Below are positions 11,221 through 22,933 of a stretch of 64,000 nucleotides of DNA, one piece after another (the stretch's first letter is position 1; every line of letters begins with the position of its first letter). This stretch comes from Erodium maritimum (taxonomy: Eukaryota; Streptophyta; Magnoliopsida; Geraniales; Geraniaceae). The translations under genes and the position numbers were made by a program. The stretch lies in NCBI GenBank assembly GCA_963921825.1, contig OY997594.1:3539001-3603000 (forward strand). Reading direction: 5' to 3'. The notes beneath the pieces are model-generated. The model saw only the letters and a program-made list of their open reading frames with translations, was not told the DNA's origin and did no database searches.

Positions 11221-11762
11221 GTATCCAGTACAAACTATTCTTATTGTACAAATTAACTAATTAAGATTAGTCTAAACTACAAGATACGGCCAAGATGATA
11301 TTATAAGAGTGCACGGGATGCTGACACGTGGTTTTTTTCGCGCGCGTCTTTGACTACGCGAAACGCGTGTTGACCACGCGTGCGCCCATGGTATCAACAT
11401 TCAACGCCATGGTACCAACACTAGCGCCTATGGTACCAACACTCCGTATTTATAAGGTACCAGCACCGTGTATGAAAGGTAGTAGCATTGTGCTATGTAA
11501 GGTATCGGCACCGTGTTAAGTAAAGTACCAACACTTTGCATAGTATCAACATTCTGTATGTGGATATCATCACTCTATATGTTGGTATCAACACTTTGTA
11601 GGTAGGTATCGTGTTAGGTAAGGTATCAATACTTGGTGCGCGCATCAGCAGCGAAGTGCCCACGTGTCAACATCTTGCGCTCTCCGATAACGTCAGCGTG
11701 CGCATCTTGTGGCTCAGATTGGTCCGTAATTTGCACAATAAAAGATGATTTATATTTGATAC
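11221..11762. mobile_element. MULE-type non-autonomous element with long inverted repeats and a minisatellite core
   Basis: The two ends are inverted copies over about 110 bp. The left starts GTATCCAGTACAAACTATTC, and the right, read on the minus strand, starts GTATCAAATATAAATCATCT. Both contain TTATTGTRCAAATTA, CTACAAGAT / CCACAAGAT and GATGYTGACACGTGG in the same order. Long inverted repeats are typical of Mutator-like elements, but no 9-11 bp target duplication could be recognised in the AT-rich flanks. The core (11387-11640) is a degenerate tandem array. The element lies about 215 bp upstream of the E1-alpha start codon. Confidence 0.7.
11387..11640. repeat. Degenerate minisatellite inside the MULE-type element
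   Basis: About ten diverged units of roughly 20-27 bp built on GGTACCAACACT, with variants such as GGTATCAACACTTTGTA and GGTACCAGCACCGTGTAT. The unit order looks irregular. Confidence 0.65.
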
Positions 11763-11784
11763 TTGTTCTATATACATATATATT

Positions 11785-12860
11785 TTTCTTTAATTTTTTG
11801 TTTTGAAAAGGAATGTGAATTTTATTAGAAAGATCATGTCTGACAATACAAATAGTAGAGTGAAGGACAAAAGACTTCACCCTTGAACTTTGAGCTACGA
11901 CAAATAGACTGGGCTAGGCTATGGGCAAGTGGATAATTTTATTACAACACCGATGCATATAACGAATCACCATATCTCTTAGAAGATCTAAAGATGACCA
12001 AATGTCTTCAACAACATGCCCTTTCATAGTGTCAAAATATCGACCACGAACATCCGAAACTATATTCGAGGCATCTGATTCAATCTAAAACCTTCCACCT
12101 CTTCGTCACACACTAATCTAGGTTTTCCTCAAAACCAACTATTCGACAAGATGAGGGGAGAAAACTCATATCTGAAAGCATGTCCTCGTTCCAATGACCT
12201 CTTCTAGGTGATTCCTAACCACCATGTCCAAACCAATTCCTCATGACCGAACCCCAGTATCTACATTCAACTTCAAAGTTCCATAAGAATGAGCAATCCA
12301 ACGCAAGTCCGGACCTCAGGCCTGCCAACCCCACATGACCCATCTATCCCTGAGGGAAGAGGAACGAAACTCCTAAATCCATTCTTAGTAAGTCGCCATC
12401 AACTGATCTGGGTCCCTCTCAAGCTCCCCATTATAAAGACTCTGTTTCCGTTCGCTCCAAATCATATAGACGGCTATAACCCAAACTGCAAAGTCCTCAC
12501 CCGATAGCCTCTCCGCTAGAAAAAATAAGACATTAGAACTGGATAAAGACCAAATTGATCAACCCATACACCAAAGGGGAAACGATCCACGCTACGATCG
12601 CTTTCTACACTCAAAAAACGCATGAGTAACAATCTCGTCTTTCCAAAAACACCTCCCACACACTTAGGTTCCAAGGATGCCTTTCTCAGCCAACCCTGTA
12701 TTTTGCATACAAGATACTATGAGAGGAGCGTAAATAAAAACTCGCATCTTAAGTGGCTTAAAACCCTCATAGCCTAATCCATCAACTCCGAAATACGAAT
12801 GAACCACTCGAGACCAACTTCCATCGAGCTAACTCTATTACCAATTTTCACCCGATAGAT
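11785..12860 (-). pseudogene. LINE ORF2 remnant: zinc-binding RT end plus RNase H domain
   Basis: Read on the minus strand, fragments in shifting frames match the C-terminus of plant LINE-type ORF2. At about 12590-12660 there is CGRCFWKDEIVTHAFFEC, the C-x2-C..H..C zf-RVT pattern. At 12420-12490 there is WVIAVYMIWSERK. At about 12190-12300 comes the RNase H start (KLNVDTGV, then VVRNHLEEVIG), and near 12000-12090 comes ESDASNIVSDVRG with a later RCCNKIIHLPIA-type end. Stops interrupt the frames. An AATAAAATTC stretch and A-rich tail at about 11770-11820 may be its 3' end. The upstream RT domain is missing. Confidence 0.65.
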
Positions 12861-13171
12861 TAATTTCAGCTAGTTTGTAAGGTTGTTTCCTCATAACAAA
12901 TTAAAGTATTTGTTTTTAAATGTTATCTACAAATTTCGCGCTTGATCTAATCTTACGTACGGATGCTGACGTTGCAACGCAACAGATATATTGTATAGGA
13001 CAATATTACCCTTCCATTTTCAATGGAATCACATCCGGCCCAGGGGTTTAAGAATGTACGCGTCCGCTTAAGCCCTAGGCTACTCAAAATCGGCCCAATT
13101 TGCTCGGCAGTGTCTCTTCTCTCTCCCGAACTTCGGCTCCGATTCGGCGCAGCTTTCGATCCTCAGAACTG

Positions 13172-13281
13172 GTAAGCTCGATTTTGATCTCCTTCTCATT
13201 TTCTCCCCAAATCGGTAAGAAATTGATTCGATTTGATTCAACTTTTATGGTGTTCGTTGTTCGGAATCGCTGTTTTTGCAG
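13172..13281 (+). other. Probable 5' UTR intron of the RNA polymerase subunit 8 gene
   Basis: AACTG followed by GTAAGCTCG starts the intron and TTTTTGCAG ends it, 41 bp before the ATG at 13322. The flanks look like leader sequence (TCTCTTCTCTCTCCCG at about 13111). It is inferred from splice signals only. Confidence 0.5.
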
Positions 13282-13321
13282 GTTTTGGTTTGTGGAGTAG
13301 AGAGAGCTTGAGTTTGTAAGG

Positions 13322-15889
13322 ATGCAGGACATAGTGATGCTCGAGGATATGTTTGTGGTCGATAGACTGGACCCAGATGGGAAAAAGTTCGACAAAGGTA
13401 TGGGAATTTGGTGACCGAGCAATGGCTTCCTTTGAATAGCTACTCGTTAGTATGTATTGAAATTGTTTTGATCTGTCAGCTTAGGTACTCTCAGAATCCT
13501 GGTGCTTTGTTGGTTGCTTCTGCATTATTTTCTGGATTTCATTGTTGCTTTAGACTTAGTTGCTAATATACTCAGCTTGATGTGATTGGTTGTGTCAAAT
13601 TTGAGTTTTGGAATGTGATTGTATCCACTATAAAATGATTAATTGGTAACACTCCTTTAGTACCCTGATGTATTGGTAACGCTCTGGACAAAAATCTGGT
13701 CAAGTTTACGCCATATTTATGATCTGTGACCAATTCATAAGGTGTATTAAATGTTCTATTATCAATACATAAGGGGTATTAAATGATCTGTGAACCATTC
13801 ATAAAGGGTACCAAATGACAGTTACCAAAATGGAGGGACTGTTATTGAACGTTACAAAATGCAGGGGTACAAAAGGTATGTTACCAATAGAAAAAGGGTA
13901 CAAAAGGTAATTAACCCTTTTAAAAAAATTCACTTTTCTACAAAAGACATTCAATGATGTGAATATCCTGTACTGTGCGCGAAAGACAATTTTTTTGGAA
14001 AGTTAGGGTACTGCCCAGAAAAAATTATAGTTAGGTGTAGTTAGGTGAAAAACGGGTATAGTTAGGTGTAGTTAGGTGTAGCTAGGTGAAAAACGGGTAT
14101 AGTTAGGTGTAGCTAGGTGTAATTGACCCTTCTATTTACATAGCCTTTTTATAGTAGGTTTTAAATTTTGTTCATCATTTTGCAAAATAGTTTATTGTGG
14201 CTGCCTTGGCGTTGTATAATAATTTTGCGTAGTAGTGCTTTTGCTTGGCATTACATATTAAAGTCTGAATAATTTGAAGGGGAAATTGCTGAAAATGACC
14301 CCCATGTTTGAGATTTTGTTATCTTGTGTCCCTGAAGAAAAAAATCGTGCAACTTGTACCCCCGAAGTTTTTGTTTGCACCCTTCGTGAAAAGTAACTGA
14401 TTTCATCCAAAATGGGGCATGTGCCATGCACGTGACCTCCGTTTTTTTAGAACACCACATATACCCTTATATTAAATAGTAATGTTTGCAAAAGATGTCC
14501 CTAAGTATGACGTTTTGGCAATTTGTGACCCTGAACTAATCAAAGGAATGAGGGGTAAGTAAGTCTTTTTGTCATTTTTTAAATTCTGATAAACGGTGCA
14601 AAACCATGAAATTTCAAGGGTGCAAGTTACAAGAGTTTTTTCTTCAGTGTCTCAAGTAGCTAAAAACACATACACGAGGGTCTTTTTTTTGTTGCAATTT
14701 CCCCTAATTTGAACATAGCAAGCCTTTTTCATCCCTTTTTCCATAGTGTCCCAGTCTTATACTGCCCTATATGTGTATGCAGTTTCACGCATTGAAGCAC
14801 GTAGCCAGAACCTGGACATGGTAATGCAATTAGATGTCAATTCTGAGATTTATCCCATACGCGAAGGTGATAAATTCGCTGTGGCCCTCGCTCGCACGCT
14901 GAATCTGGATGGCACACCAGACACTGGCTATTTCACTCCGGTAGTCATGTTAACTCTTATAGTTCATAAGTTTGGAACACTCTTTGCTCATAGGTGTATT
15001 TTCTGTGAAATTCATATTGTAGTCCTTGCTTCTCTATATCAACACTTTTAGTGCATCCTATGTTTCTATATAGCCTTAGAATAGTAGTCCTGATTTTGTT
15101 ATTTAACACCAACTCTTTATCAAACTAATCTTCATTCTAAAGGATATGGTTTTAAAACATCCTTCACTCTTTTGGCGCGTAATATTTTTTTCATAGCTTT
15201 AGAGTAGTGATCCTGATTTTGTTATTTGACACCAACTGCTTATCAAACTATTCTTCATTCTAAAGAACATGGTTTAAAATAAAATCCTTCAAACTTGTTA
15301 ATGTTAGAAGATTCATGAAGTACTGTGGAAAGTGGACGGTACATTAAAATGTAGTTCAAATTATGCATCTGTTATTCCACCAGCTTTCTGGAGAAGAAAA
15401 AAACGTGTAATATTTTTTCAGCAATGCTCTTTACCTTGAGTTGCTTGTTTTGTTAGAGATGGTTCTTAGTTGTTGAATTTGCACCATCTGATACAGGGCC
15501 AAAGGAAGACTCTTGCTGACAAGTTCGAATATATCATGCACGGGAAGCTGTATAAGATATCGGAGGAAAATTCTGGAAAAGCGGTGAAAGCGTAAGAACT
15601 CCTACTTAAAACCTTATGTTTTTTATCAGCGAGAAAGCGGGGGAATCCTACTCTAGCCTAGTCTAATTCCTAACCTAACCTCCACCCACACCTTCATATG
15701 TTTGTGTATTTGCGTTGTGTAGACATTTGTAGTTACAGAGGCTTTGAAGTTTATTGACGGCTTTGTGTTGTCTTCAGGGAGATATATGTTTCATATGGCG
15801 GGCTCCTGATGCTTCTGAAGGGAGATCCCTCCCATTTCGCCCAGTTTGAGCTGGACCAAAGGCTATTTCTCCTCATGAGGAAGCTATGA
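13322..15889 (+). CDS. NRPB8: DNA-directed RNA polymerases subunit RPB8/ABC14.5 (II, IV, V subunit 8)
   Basis: Four exons: 13322-13397, 14783-14940, 15497-15591 and 15778-15889, with GT-AG borders and matching phases. They give 146 residues, exactly the usual plant length. The start [25 protein letters not shown] is the conserved beginning of eukaryotic RPB8. [26 protein letters not shown]-like and [25 protein letters not shown] blocks follow. The protein is an OB-fold subunit shared by nuclear RNA polymerases and, in plants, used by Pol II, IV and V. Here the usual residues before the first conserved block are MQD rather than MAS-type, which is a minor variation. The 1.4-kb first intron contains two MITE-like repeats and a TTAGGTGTAG array. 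A 5' UTR intron is likely. Confidence 0.96.
13634..13920. repeat. Foldback element family E in RPB8 intron 1
   Basis: Starts AATTGGTAACACTCCTTTAG and ends with GGGTACAAAAGGTAATTAACCC. The middle has GATCTGTGACCAATTCATAA twice. It matches 35711-36027 closely in order and spacing. Confidence 0.7.
14028..14130. repeat. Short tandem array of TTAGGTGTAG-type units
   Basis: About nine copies of (G)TTAGGTGTAG / GCTAGGTGTA units, interrupted twice by TGAAAAACGGGTATA, which makes a higher-order repeat of about 45-50 bp. It resembles but does not match the plant telomere unit TTTAGGG. Confidence 0.75.
14278..14706. repeat. Foldback element family F in RPB8 intron 1
   Basis: Left terminus GGGGAAATTGCTGAAAATGA and right terminus TTTTGTTGCAATTTCCCC form an imperfect palindrome. 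Inner mirrored parts include CTGAAGAAAAAAATCGTGCAACTTG-type sequence and its complement AAGTTACAAGAGTTTTTTCT. It is the only copy in the window, but its layout is the same as families A to D. Confidence 0.6.
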
Positions 15890-16327
15890 AATCTCTCGCA
15901 TTTTCTATATACTTGAGAATGATCTCATTGCAATCTGGAATGTACCATGTTGATTCAAGTTTTCATGGGTGCTACGTTTATAATGGTGACTCACTGACAA
16001 TGTCTGCTGATGCTGTAATACTTACAATGTTATGGAACTTATGACTTGTGTGTGATTAAGAAAAAACATTCCTATGAAGGGTTGCAAATGAGACCGGGGT
16101 TTTTAATGAACACCCTAAGTTTGATTTGTTGGGTATTGTTATATTTGAGTTTGTTATGATGCAGCTCGAGTGTAATCCGAGTTTAAGGTTGAGCTTGTCT
16201 AGTCGAGTCGAAGCCCCAACTCTTAACAGGAATCATATTTTTAAAGAGAAACGTTATGTCATTTTGTTGTACTATGATCAATTACTAAATCATAATTCAT
16301 ACATATCATTTGTCTTATATAGTGCAA

Positions 16328-16625
16328 GTTTGACAAATTAATTCTTAAAATGTATTAAAATCTGGTAAGTGTGACTGATTCTGTGAAATATCAGTCGCGT
16401 GCTTGTCACGTGCATCTAAAACATTCTTGAAATGACATGAGAAAACTTGATGTCATAACGTAGATCTTTCGTTTATTCTCAAATCATAACCCTGATCTAT
16501 CAATTTTTCTGTTACTCACTTAACGACCGTTTAATTTGCGGACGAAAAATGACAAACGTTGCGGTCAACGTTACTACATCAGAACGACCATTTGCTTGGG
16601 TTAGGATTTAGCAATAAACGAAAAG
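16328..16625. repeat. Interspersed repeat family G, copy 2 (inverted relative to copy 1)
   Basis: The reverse complement aligns with 385-690 over about 300 bp, with most bases identical. It lies between the RPB8 3' end and the VIPP1 start, ending about 200 bp before the VIPP1 ATG, so it may overlap the VIPP1 promoter. Confidence 0.6.
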
Positions 16626-16826
16626 TGAAAATACGGACATTACTTGACTGTTTTAGAGGGAAAAAAGAAGATAGATAAACCGGAGCCAAACCGGTGAAGA
16701 CCGGCTTTGGTTTCACATCAGAGTCGAAGTGTGTGGGAAGTGATTCTTCATATCTTCTCACTCCCCATCGTCTTTAGCTTATTATTTTGGTTTCAGCGAC
16801 CTCAGAACTGAATATTTTCGACGAAA

Positions 16827-19800
16827 ATGGCCACAAATTCGCAGATATTTACAGGATTGGCCTTGCCCCTATCTCCGTCTCCTCCATTGCGACAAACTTC
16901 AGCTTTAAAGACGCCATTTCTGAACCCTGGATGTATGTCTTCCACCCTATCTGAGTTCCAATCTACAGCTTATTTATTTATTTATTTATCGTTTTTCTGG
17001 TTCGATTAGCATGCGATAAGCTTGGTTTTTTTTTTCTAGCTCATTTGGTGAAAATAGCTAAATTGGGCTCACTGAATTGACTGGATTGGAGTTTTTCTTT
17101 TCCTGAATTTGTTAGTTTTTTAAGTACCCAAATCGTTTATTTTTTGGTACAATTTCAGTGTTTCAAGAGAGCACAAGTGATGTTGATGCATTTGTTATTG
17201 GTAACTTTGTGGAACTGCTGATTTTTTTTTTTGGAAATTTGGCCAAGTTACTTATACCTATGAATTTGACACATTAGGGTCATTTGGCTTCATTAGTATG
17301 TTTGGATGGTTTGATCTGCATTTTGAGCATTTTCACTTTTAGGCTTACGTACCATCAAATTTGAAACATTGAAGTTCTTTCATGAGAATTGCTAAGAAAT
17401 GTCCGTCTGCTGCTTTTTCCAGTTATATTATATTTTGCTGCAATTCTACTGAGAGCTATATTGCAAGGTAGTGGTTATCTGAAACTATTTCCGCCAAACG
17501 AAAATGAAAAATGACTACTCAGGTCACCTTTTGTTTTGCATTTCTCGGTATCCTTTCTTAGGTGTCTTACTTGTTGATTATCGTGGTTTCTTAGTGGTGT
17601 ACATGGAGCATTAAAATATATACTATACGGATTCAAATTCATAAGAGGGCAACTGTTGGAAGGGTATTTTAGCAGTTGTAGAAAAATTATGTTAAAGCTA
17701 GTAATGAGTTTTTTGTTCAAAATCACTATCTTTTCTTTTTTCTCACACTGTATGAGCGTGTGAGATTCGGTGTAGGATAGAGTATCATGTAGAATGTGGC
17801 TGAATTGAGATTGTAACTTTACGTGTTAGCTCCCTATGCGACAAATTTTGAGAGGGCTGTCAACTATTCATTACTTAGTTAATTGACTTTCCATGATAAG
17901 TATTGATATTTTCCAGTTTCCAAACAAGGACGATTCAGATGGACATTTTCTGGGATTTAATCATTTATGAGGTAATGTAATGTAATGATTCTAGGGTTAA
18001 TTGCAAAAAACTACATTATGTATTGTTCACGCTTTTAAGCTACACTATCTTTTGCCCACAATTTTGAATATTCCGTTAAAATTTGGAAATATTCCGTTAA
18101 AATTAGGGACGTGGGCAATACATAAATGTAGTTTTTCGCACGTGGATAATATATAATGTAGTTTTTTTGCAAGTGGACAATATATAATGTAGTTTTTAGC
18201 AATTAACCCATGTAGCTATAATTAGATGAGTTACATAAAAAGGGATAAGTGGGTAACTCTCTCCTCTTCCTCAACCCCTCACCTGCCCCCATGGAATGGA
18301 ATGTACTCTTGATTATGGACTTGTTTAGGCTCCTCAAACACTAGTGGCCTTTTATTTTTGCCATTCATGAGAATAGGAGATGAAACTTCAGAAGAAGTGC
18401 ACCTGTTTAATGTTGTCTGTTCATTCAATTCAATCTACATCATTTATAAGCTTTATCAACTTGTTTTCCTTGGTAAACTCCGAAAAAACTGAGTGGAAAG
18501 TTCTGTTACCATCCTGAAAAAAAAAAGGATTAAAATAAATGTATGATCGAGATATCATAATTTGGCCTCTTAAGTACTTGACTTGGCTCCTCATGAAAAG
18601 CTATATGTTGTATTAAAAACAATACTTCTCTTTTATTTCCATGTATTTTGACTGATCTTAGTTTGGAGTTTATTTATTTCTCAGTGGGAACTCTAAAAGT
18701 GAAATATATAGGAGTTGCTACTTCAAATCAATCTCAATGTGGTAGACATCGTGGACATTCTGTTCGTGTGAATCTTTTCGACAGGTTTGCTAGGGTTGTC
18801 AAGGTGAGATTTCATCTGTCATGTGTACTTTGAACAAGATTGTTCCTTTGTGTCTAACTTGACTATTATGGCTTTGATTTCTACCTTGCCGTCTTAAAGA
18901 AATAACATGATTTTGGTATTCTCATTTCAGTCTTACGCCAATGCAGTAGTAAGTTCTTTTGAGGATCCAGAGAAAATTTTAGAACAAGCAGTCCTTGAAA
19001 TGAATGATGATTTGATAAAGATGCGCCAGGCAACAGCACAAGTAAGGGTCATCATACTCTAGCTTGTTAATTTCTTTTGTTACTTCTGTTGTTCTCCCTA
19101 TCCATCTTCTCTTCTGTCTGACTTATATTTAGTATAAGTAGTATTATATCAAACATCCGTAAAGGGTTGCTCTATATGCATGGAAACTTATCAGCTTCTC
19201 TCACCAATGCTATAGTCATTTAAAATGGATACAATATTTTCTGAAGGTACTGGCATCACAAAAGCGTTTGGAAAATAAGTACACAGCTGCACAAACAGCT
19301 TCTGAAGAATGGTAATTGTATTATTCAAATGCTGGATTTTTACCATAGATTATACAGTCTAAACTTTATTTTTATGCTTGAATTTTACTATAGGTACCGA
19401 AAGGCACAATTAGCTCTTGGAAAAGGAGAAGAAGATCTTGCACGTGAAGCTCTGAAGAGGCGAAAATCTTATTCTGTAAGTTGCCTATACATATATAGCT
19501 ATAGTTCATAAAAATATTTTTTACTTTTTTGTGTAAATTGCCTGCAATTTCCATACATTATCCTTTTAGCCATTTTTTTGCGGCATGAGATACTTGTATT
19601 CAATTGTTTCTTAGTCTGACAGATTTTTTTATTACTGTTCCATTGTCTTTGTATTATTTAGTAATATCAGTAATTAAAGGCAATGAATCCAAGAGGGAGA
19701 GCGAGAATGAAAAGAAACTGAAAGTTAAATGTATTTAATTTTGTTGAGACAATATAACTAAATATCAGCTTGGCAATTGAAGAAGATGCTGCAAATATTG

Positions 19801-22800
19801 TTTTCAGAACGCGCATCATCAATGAAAATTTTCAGCATTAGTTGTAATTTGAGATTTAAGCTATGCAGCAAATCCTTGGAACATGCATTACCTAAATTCG
19901 ATTTTCTAAAGAATTTAAGGATCCATTCTGAAAGTTGATCATTTGTTTCATACAATCTTTTTCATCATTTTTTCAGGATAATGCTAATCAATTGAAAGCT
20001 CAACTTGATCAGCAAAAGGGTGTTGTTGACAATCTCGTCTCTAATACAAAGGTATGATGAAAAGGATCTGCACTATTCTGACAAATGATGACTTCTTAAT
20101 GAGCATCAGGAAATGACATAAATGAATGGGATAATTGCAAAAAAGTACCCTGAGGTATTAGTTTTTTTGTACCTTGTAGCCCTCTTATGTAATTGCAAAA
20201 AAGTATTATGAACTTGTCTTCTTGTTATAATTTGTACAAAAATGATGATTTTACCTTATAATTTATATTTGTAAAATAATAAGTAAAAAAAAATCCAAAT
20301 TTTCATATCCCTTAATTTTCTCTCTTTATACCGTAAATTTAAGGGATATGAAAATTTGGATATTTTGTTCTTTAATTATTATTTTTCAAACCTAAAATTT
20401 CAATGGTAAAATCAGCATTTTAAAACAAATTTATACAAAGTGCAAGAAAAAGACAAGATTACTTTACCTTTTTGCTATTAACAAAGAGAGGGCTACAAAT
20501 TGCAAAAAGCGAATACTGAGGATACTTTTTTGCAATTATTTCTAGATGAATTCTTATTCCAAATGTGTTTGGCATCCAAATATAACAGATCTATTTGTCT
20601 ATTTTCTTTGTAGTATTTGCAGTATTGATTCTTCTCTGATTTTCAGTTGATGTATTATATTTATATTAGGGTTCATTGCTAAAAACTACAATATGTATTG
20701 TCCACATGCGAAACACTACATATATGTATTTTCCACGTCCCTAATTTTAACGGAATATTCCAAATTTTGTAAGTAAACTATCGTGGTCAAAAGATAGTGT
20801 AGTTTAAAAGCATGGACAATACATAATGTAGTTTTTAGCAATTAACCCTTTATATTAATACCAAGCTTGTAAATTTTGGTGTCTACAGCTCTTGGAAAGC
20901 AAGATACAAGAAGCCAAGTCGAAAAAAGATACCTTGAAAGCACGGGCTCAGTCTGCAAAGTTTGTCTTTTCAATAATATTTTTTAGGAATAATTGCTAAA
21001 ACTTGCGGTGAACTATGTGCGTTTTGCAAATACTATTGGCGAACTATTTTTTTGCAAATGACATCTCCCAACTATTTTCCATTTGCAAATCCACTAACGG
21101 TGTTATTTTTTGTTGCAAAAAGTTGAAAGTACCCCTGTAAAAGTGTATACATAAGGGTTCCAAATTGCAAAACACGTATACATGAGGGTTGCAATTTGCA
21201 AAATATGTATAATATAAAGGGAGAAACTGTCATTTCCAAAAAGTTGAAGTCACATGACCAATTTCCGCTAAAGATATGCATACGGAAAACAGTTGGGGGA
21301 TGTCAATTGCAAAAAAAAATAGTTCGCAGATAGTATTTGCAAAACACGCATAGTTCACTGCAAGTTTTTGCAATTATTCCTATTTTTTAATCAGATTTTC
21401 AACTCTTTTCTTATATGTTGCTGGTGATGATTCTCTCTTCTGTGTTGCTTATAGGACTGCTACCAAAGTGAGTGAGATGTTGGGGGATGTCAATACAAGT
21501 AGTTCCCTTTCAGCTTTCGAGAAGATGGAAGAGAAAGGTGATACACTTATATTTAAAATCAATTTTATCCACTCTTAATGGTGCCAGTCTAGTTATAAAG
21601 CATGGTTATCGATAGTCAAACTGAATTTTAATGGTCTGAATTGTAACACTATTTTTTTCCTCTTTCATGACAGTGATGGCTATGGAGTCACAAGCAGAAG
21701 CACTCGGCCAGTTAACAACTGATGACCTTGAGGGAAAGGTACATAATCTTTGCCTTTTTATGTTCAATCTATCGAAAGTATACTATTCATTACACTAGTA
21801 TATATATGGAATAATTGCAAAAAAGTACCATGAGGTATATTCACTTTTTGTAAATCGTAGCCCTCTTCTTTGACAATTGCAAAAAAGTTTGTTTCACTTT
21901 GTGTAAATTTGTTTCAAAATGATGATTATGGAATTTTTGTTTTTTACTTATTATTTTAAAAATAATAATTTCCAAGTGTAAAATCGCCATTTTGAAACAA
22001 ATTTACACAAAGTGCAACAAGAAGTCAAGTTCAGGGCACTATTTTCCAATTATCAAAGAAGAGGACTACGATTTGCAAAAAGAGAATACCTGAAGGTACT
22101 TTTTTGCAATTATCACTATACATATTCAAGCGACCATGCATTAATTTTTCATCACAATGTTATTGGTTTGCAGTTTTTTCTTTTGGTTCCTGCTCCCCAA
22201 AACATATTAATCCTGTAATTAATTATATCCACCATCTTTGGTGTAGTTTGCTCTGCTTGAGAGCTCATCTGTTGATGATGATCTTGCAATCTTGAAGAAA
22301 GAACTAGCTGGTACTGCAAAGGTAAGGATCAAACATGCTATATGGGCAAAAGTAAAATCATAGTGAAGGATTAGGTTTCAAGCCATATTCTACTTGTTCC
22401 AATTATGACTTTAAACTTTAAGAAACTGTATCTAAATCTTCATTGCTGCTCAAATCTGACTAGTTTTAAATCAAAGGAACATGAATCAATATCTTTTGTT
22501 TGAAAACGATTAGTTTCTAGGAATAATTGCAAAAAAGTACCCTGATGTATTCACTTTTTGCAACTTCTAGCCCTCTTTGGGTTTTTTGTTCTTTAATTAT
22601 TATTATTTTTAAATCTTAATTTCCAAGGGTAAAACCATCATTTTATATAAATTGCAACAAAAAGACAAGTTCAGGGCTCTTTTTTGCCATTATCAATGAA
22701 GAGGGATACAAAAAACGAATAGCTGAGGGTACTTTTTTGCAATTATCCCTACTTTCTACTCATCCTCACTACTAGGAAGTTGCATTATTTTTATTCCTTT

Positions 22801-22933
22801 GCTCCGTTAACAGAAAGGAGACCTACCACCCGGAAGGACGGTCACTACCAGCACGAGCACACCATTTCCGTTCCAAGACTCCGAGGTTGAGAGAGAACTA
22901 AACGAGTTGAGGCAGAAAGCAAAGGACTTCTGA
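16827..22933 (+). CDS. VIPP1: VIPP1/IM30 membrane-associated protein, chloroplastic (PspA family)
   Basis: Eleven exons: 16827-16932, 18685-18803, 18931-19041, 19247-19311, 19394-19475, 19977-20051, 20889-20959, 21455-21537, 21674-21738, 22247-22321 and 22814-22933. Phases agree throughout and give 323 residues (usual about 330). Residues 1-60 are Ser/Thr/Pro-rich and basic, as in a chloroplast transit peptide. The PspA/IM30 coiled coil starts at [16 protein letters not shown] (64-79) with [11 protein letters not shown]. Long charged helices ([32 protein letters not shown]) follow. A VIPP1-specific C-terminal extension ends in [15 protein letters not shown]. The protein is an ESCRT-III-like membrane remodeller needed for thylakoid formation and inner-envelope upkeep. 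The exon 7 donor is GTTTGT, weaker than the others. Introns 1, 6, 7, 9 and 10 carry repeat elements without damage to coding sequence. Confidence 0.96.
17996..18209. repeat. Foldback element family B in VIPP1 intron 1
   Basis: Starts GGTTAATTGCAAAAAACTAC and ends GTAGTTTTTAGCAATTAACC, near-perfect terminal inverted repeats. The inside has ATATTCCGTTAAAATT twice. Confidence 0.75.
20128..20546. repeat. Foldback element family A in VIPP1 intron 6
   Basis: Starts GGGATAATTGCAAAAAAGTA and ends GATACTTTTTTGCAATTAT. The middle pairs AAATCCAAATTTTCATATCCC with the mirror GGGATATGAAAATTTGGAT, so the whole element can fold back on itself. Confidence 0.8.
20669..20850. repeat. Foldback element family B in VIPP1 intron 6
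   Basis: Starts GGTTCATTGCTAAAAACTAC and ends GTAGTTTTTAGCAATTAACC. It is arranged inverted with respect to the copy at 17996 in its middle part (TTAACGGAATATTCC). Confidence 0.75.
20987..21384. repeat. Foldback element family C in VIPP1 intron 7
   Basis: Starts GGAATAATTGCTAAAACTTG and ends CAAGTTTTTGCAATTATTCC. The inner arms ACTATTTTCCATTTGCAAAT and ATACGGAAAACAGTTGG are mirrored. It occupies almost the whole 495-bp intron. Confidence 0.8.
21809..22112. repeat. Foldback element family A in VIPP1 intron 9
   Basis: Starts GGAATAATTGCAAAAAAGTA and ends GGTACTTTTTTGCAATTATC, with the usual TTTGTTTCAAAATGATGATT inner arm and its mirror. Confidence 0.75.
22520..22750. repeat. Foldback element family A in VIPP1 intron 10
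   Basis: Starts GGAATAATTGCAAAAAAGTA and ends GGTACTTTTTTGCAATTATCC. It is shorter than other copies because part of the inner left arm is missing. Confidence 0.75.

Noticed and set aside
14028-14130. Interstitial telomere repeat
   Set aside because: Units are TTAGGTGTAG, not TTTAGGG, and the array is irregular.
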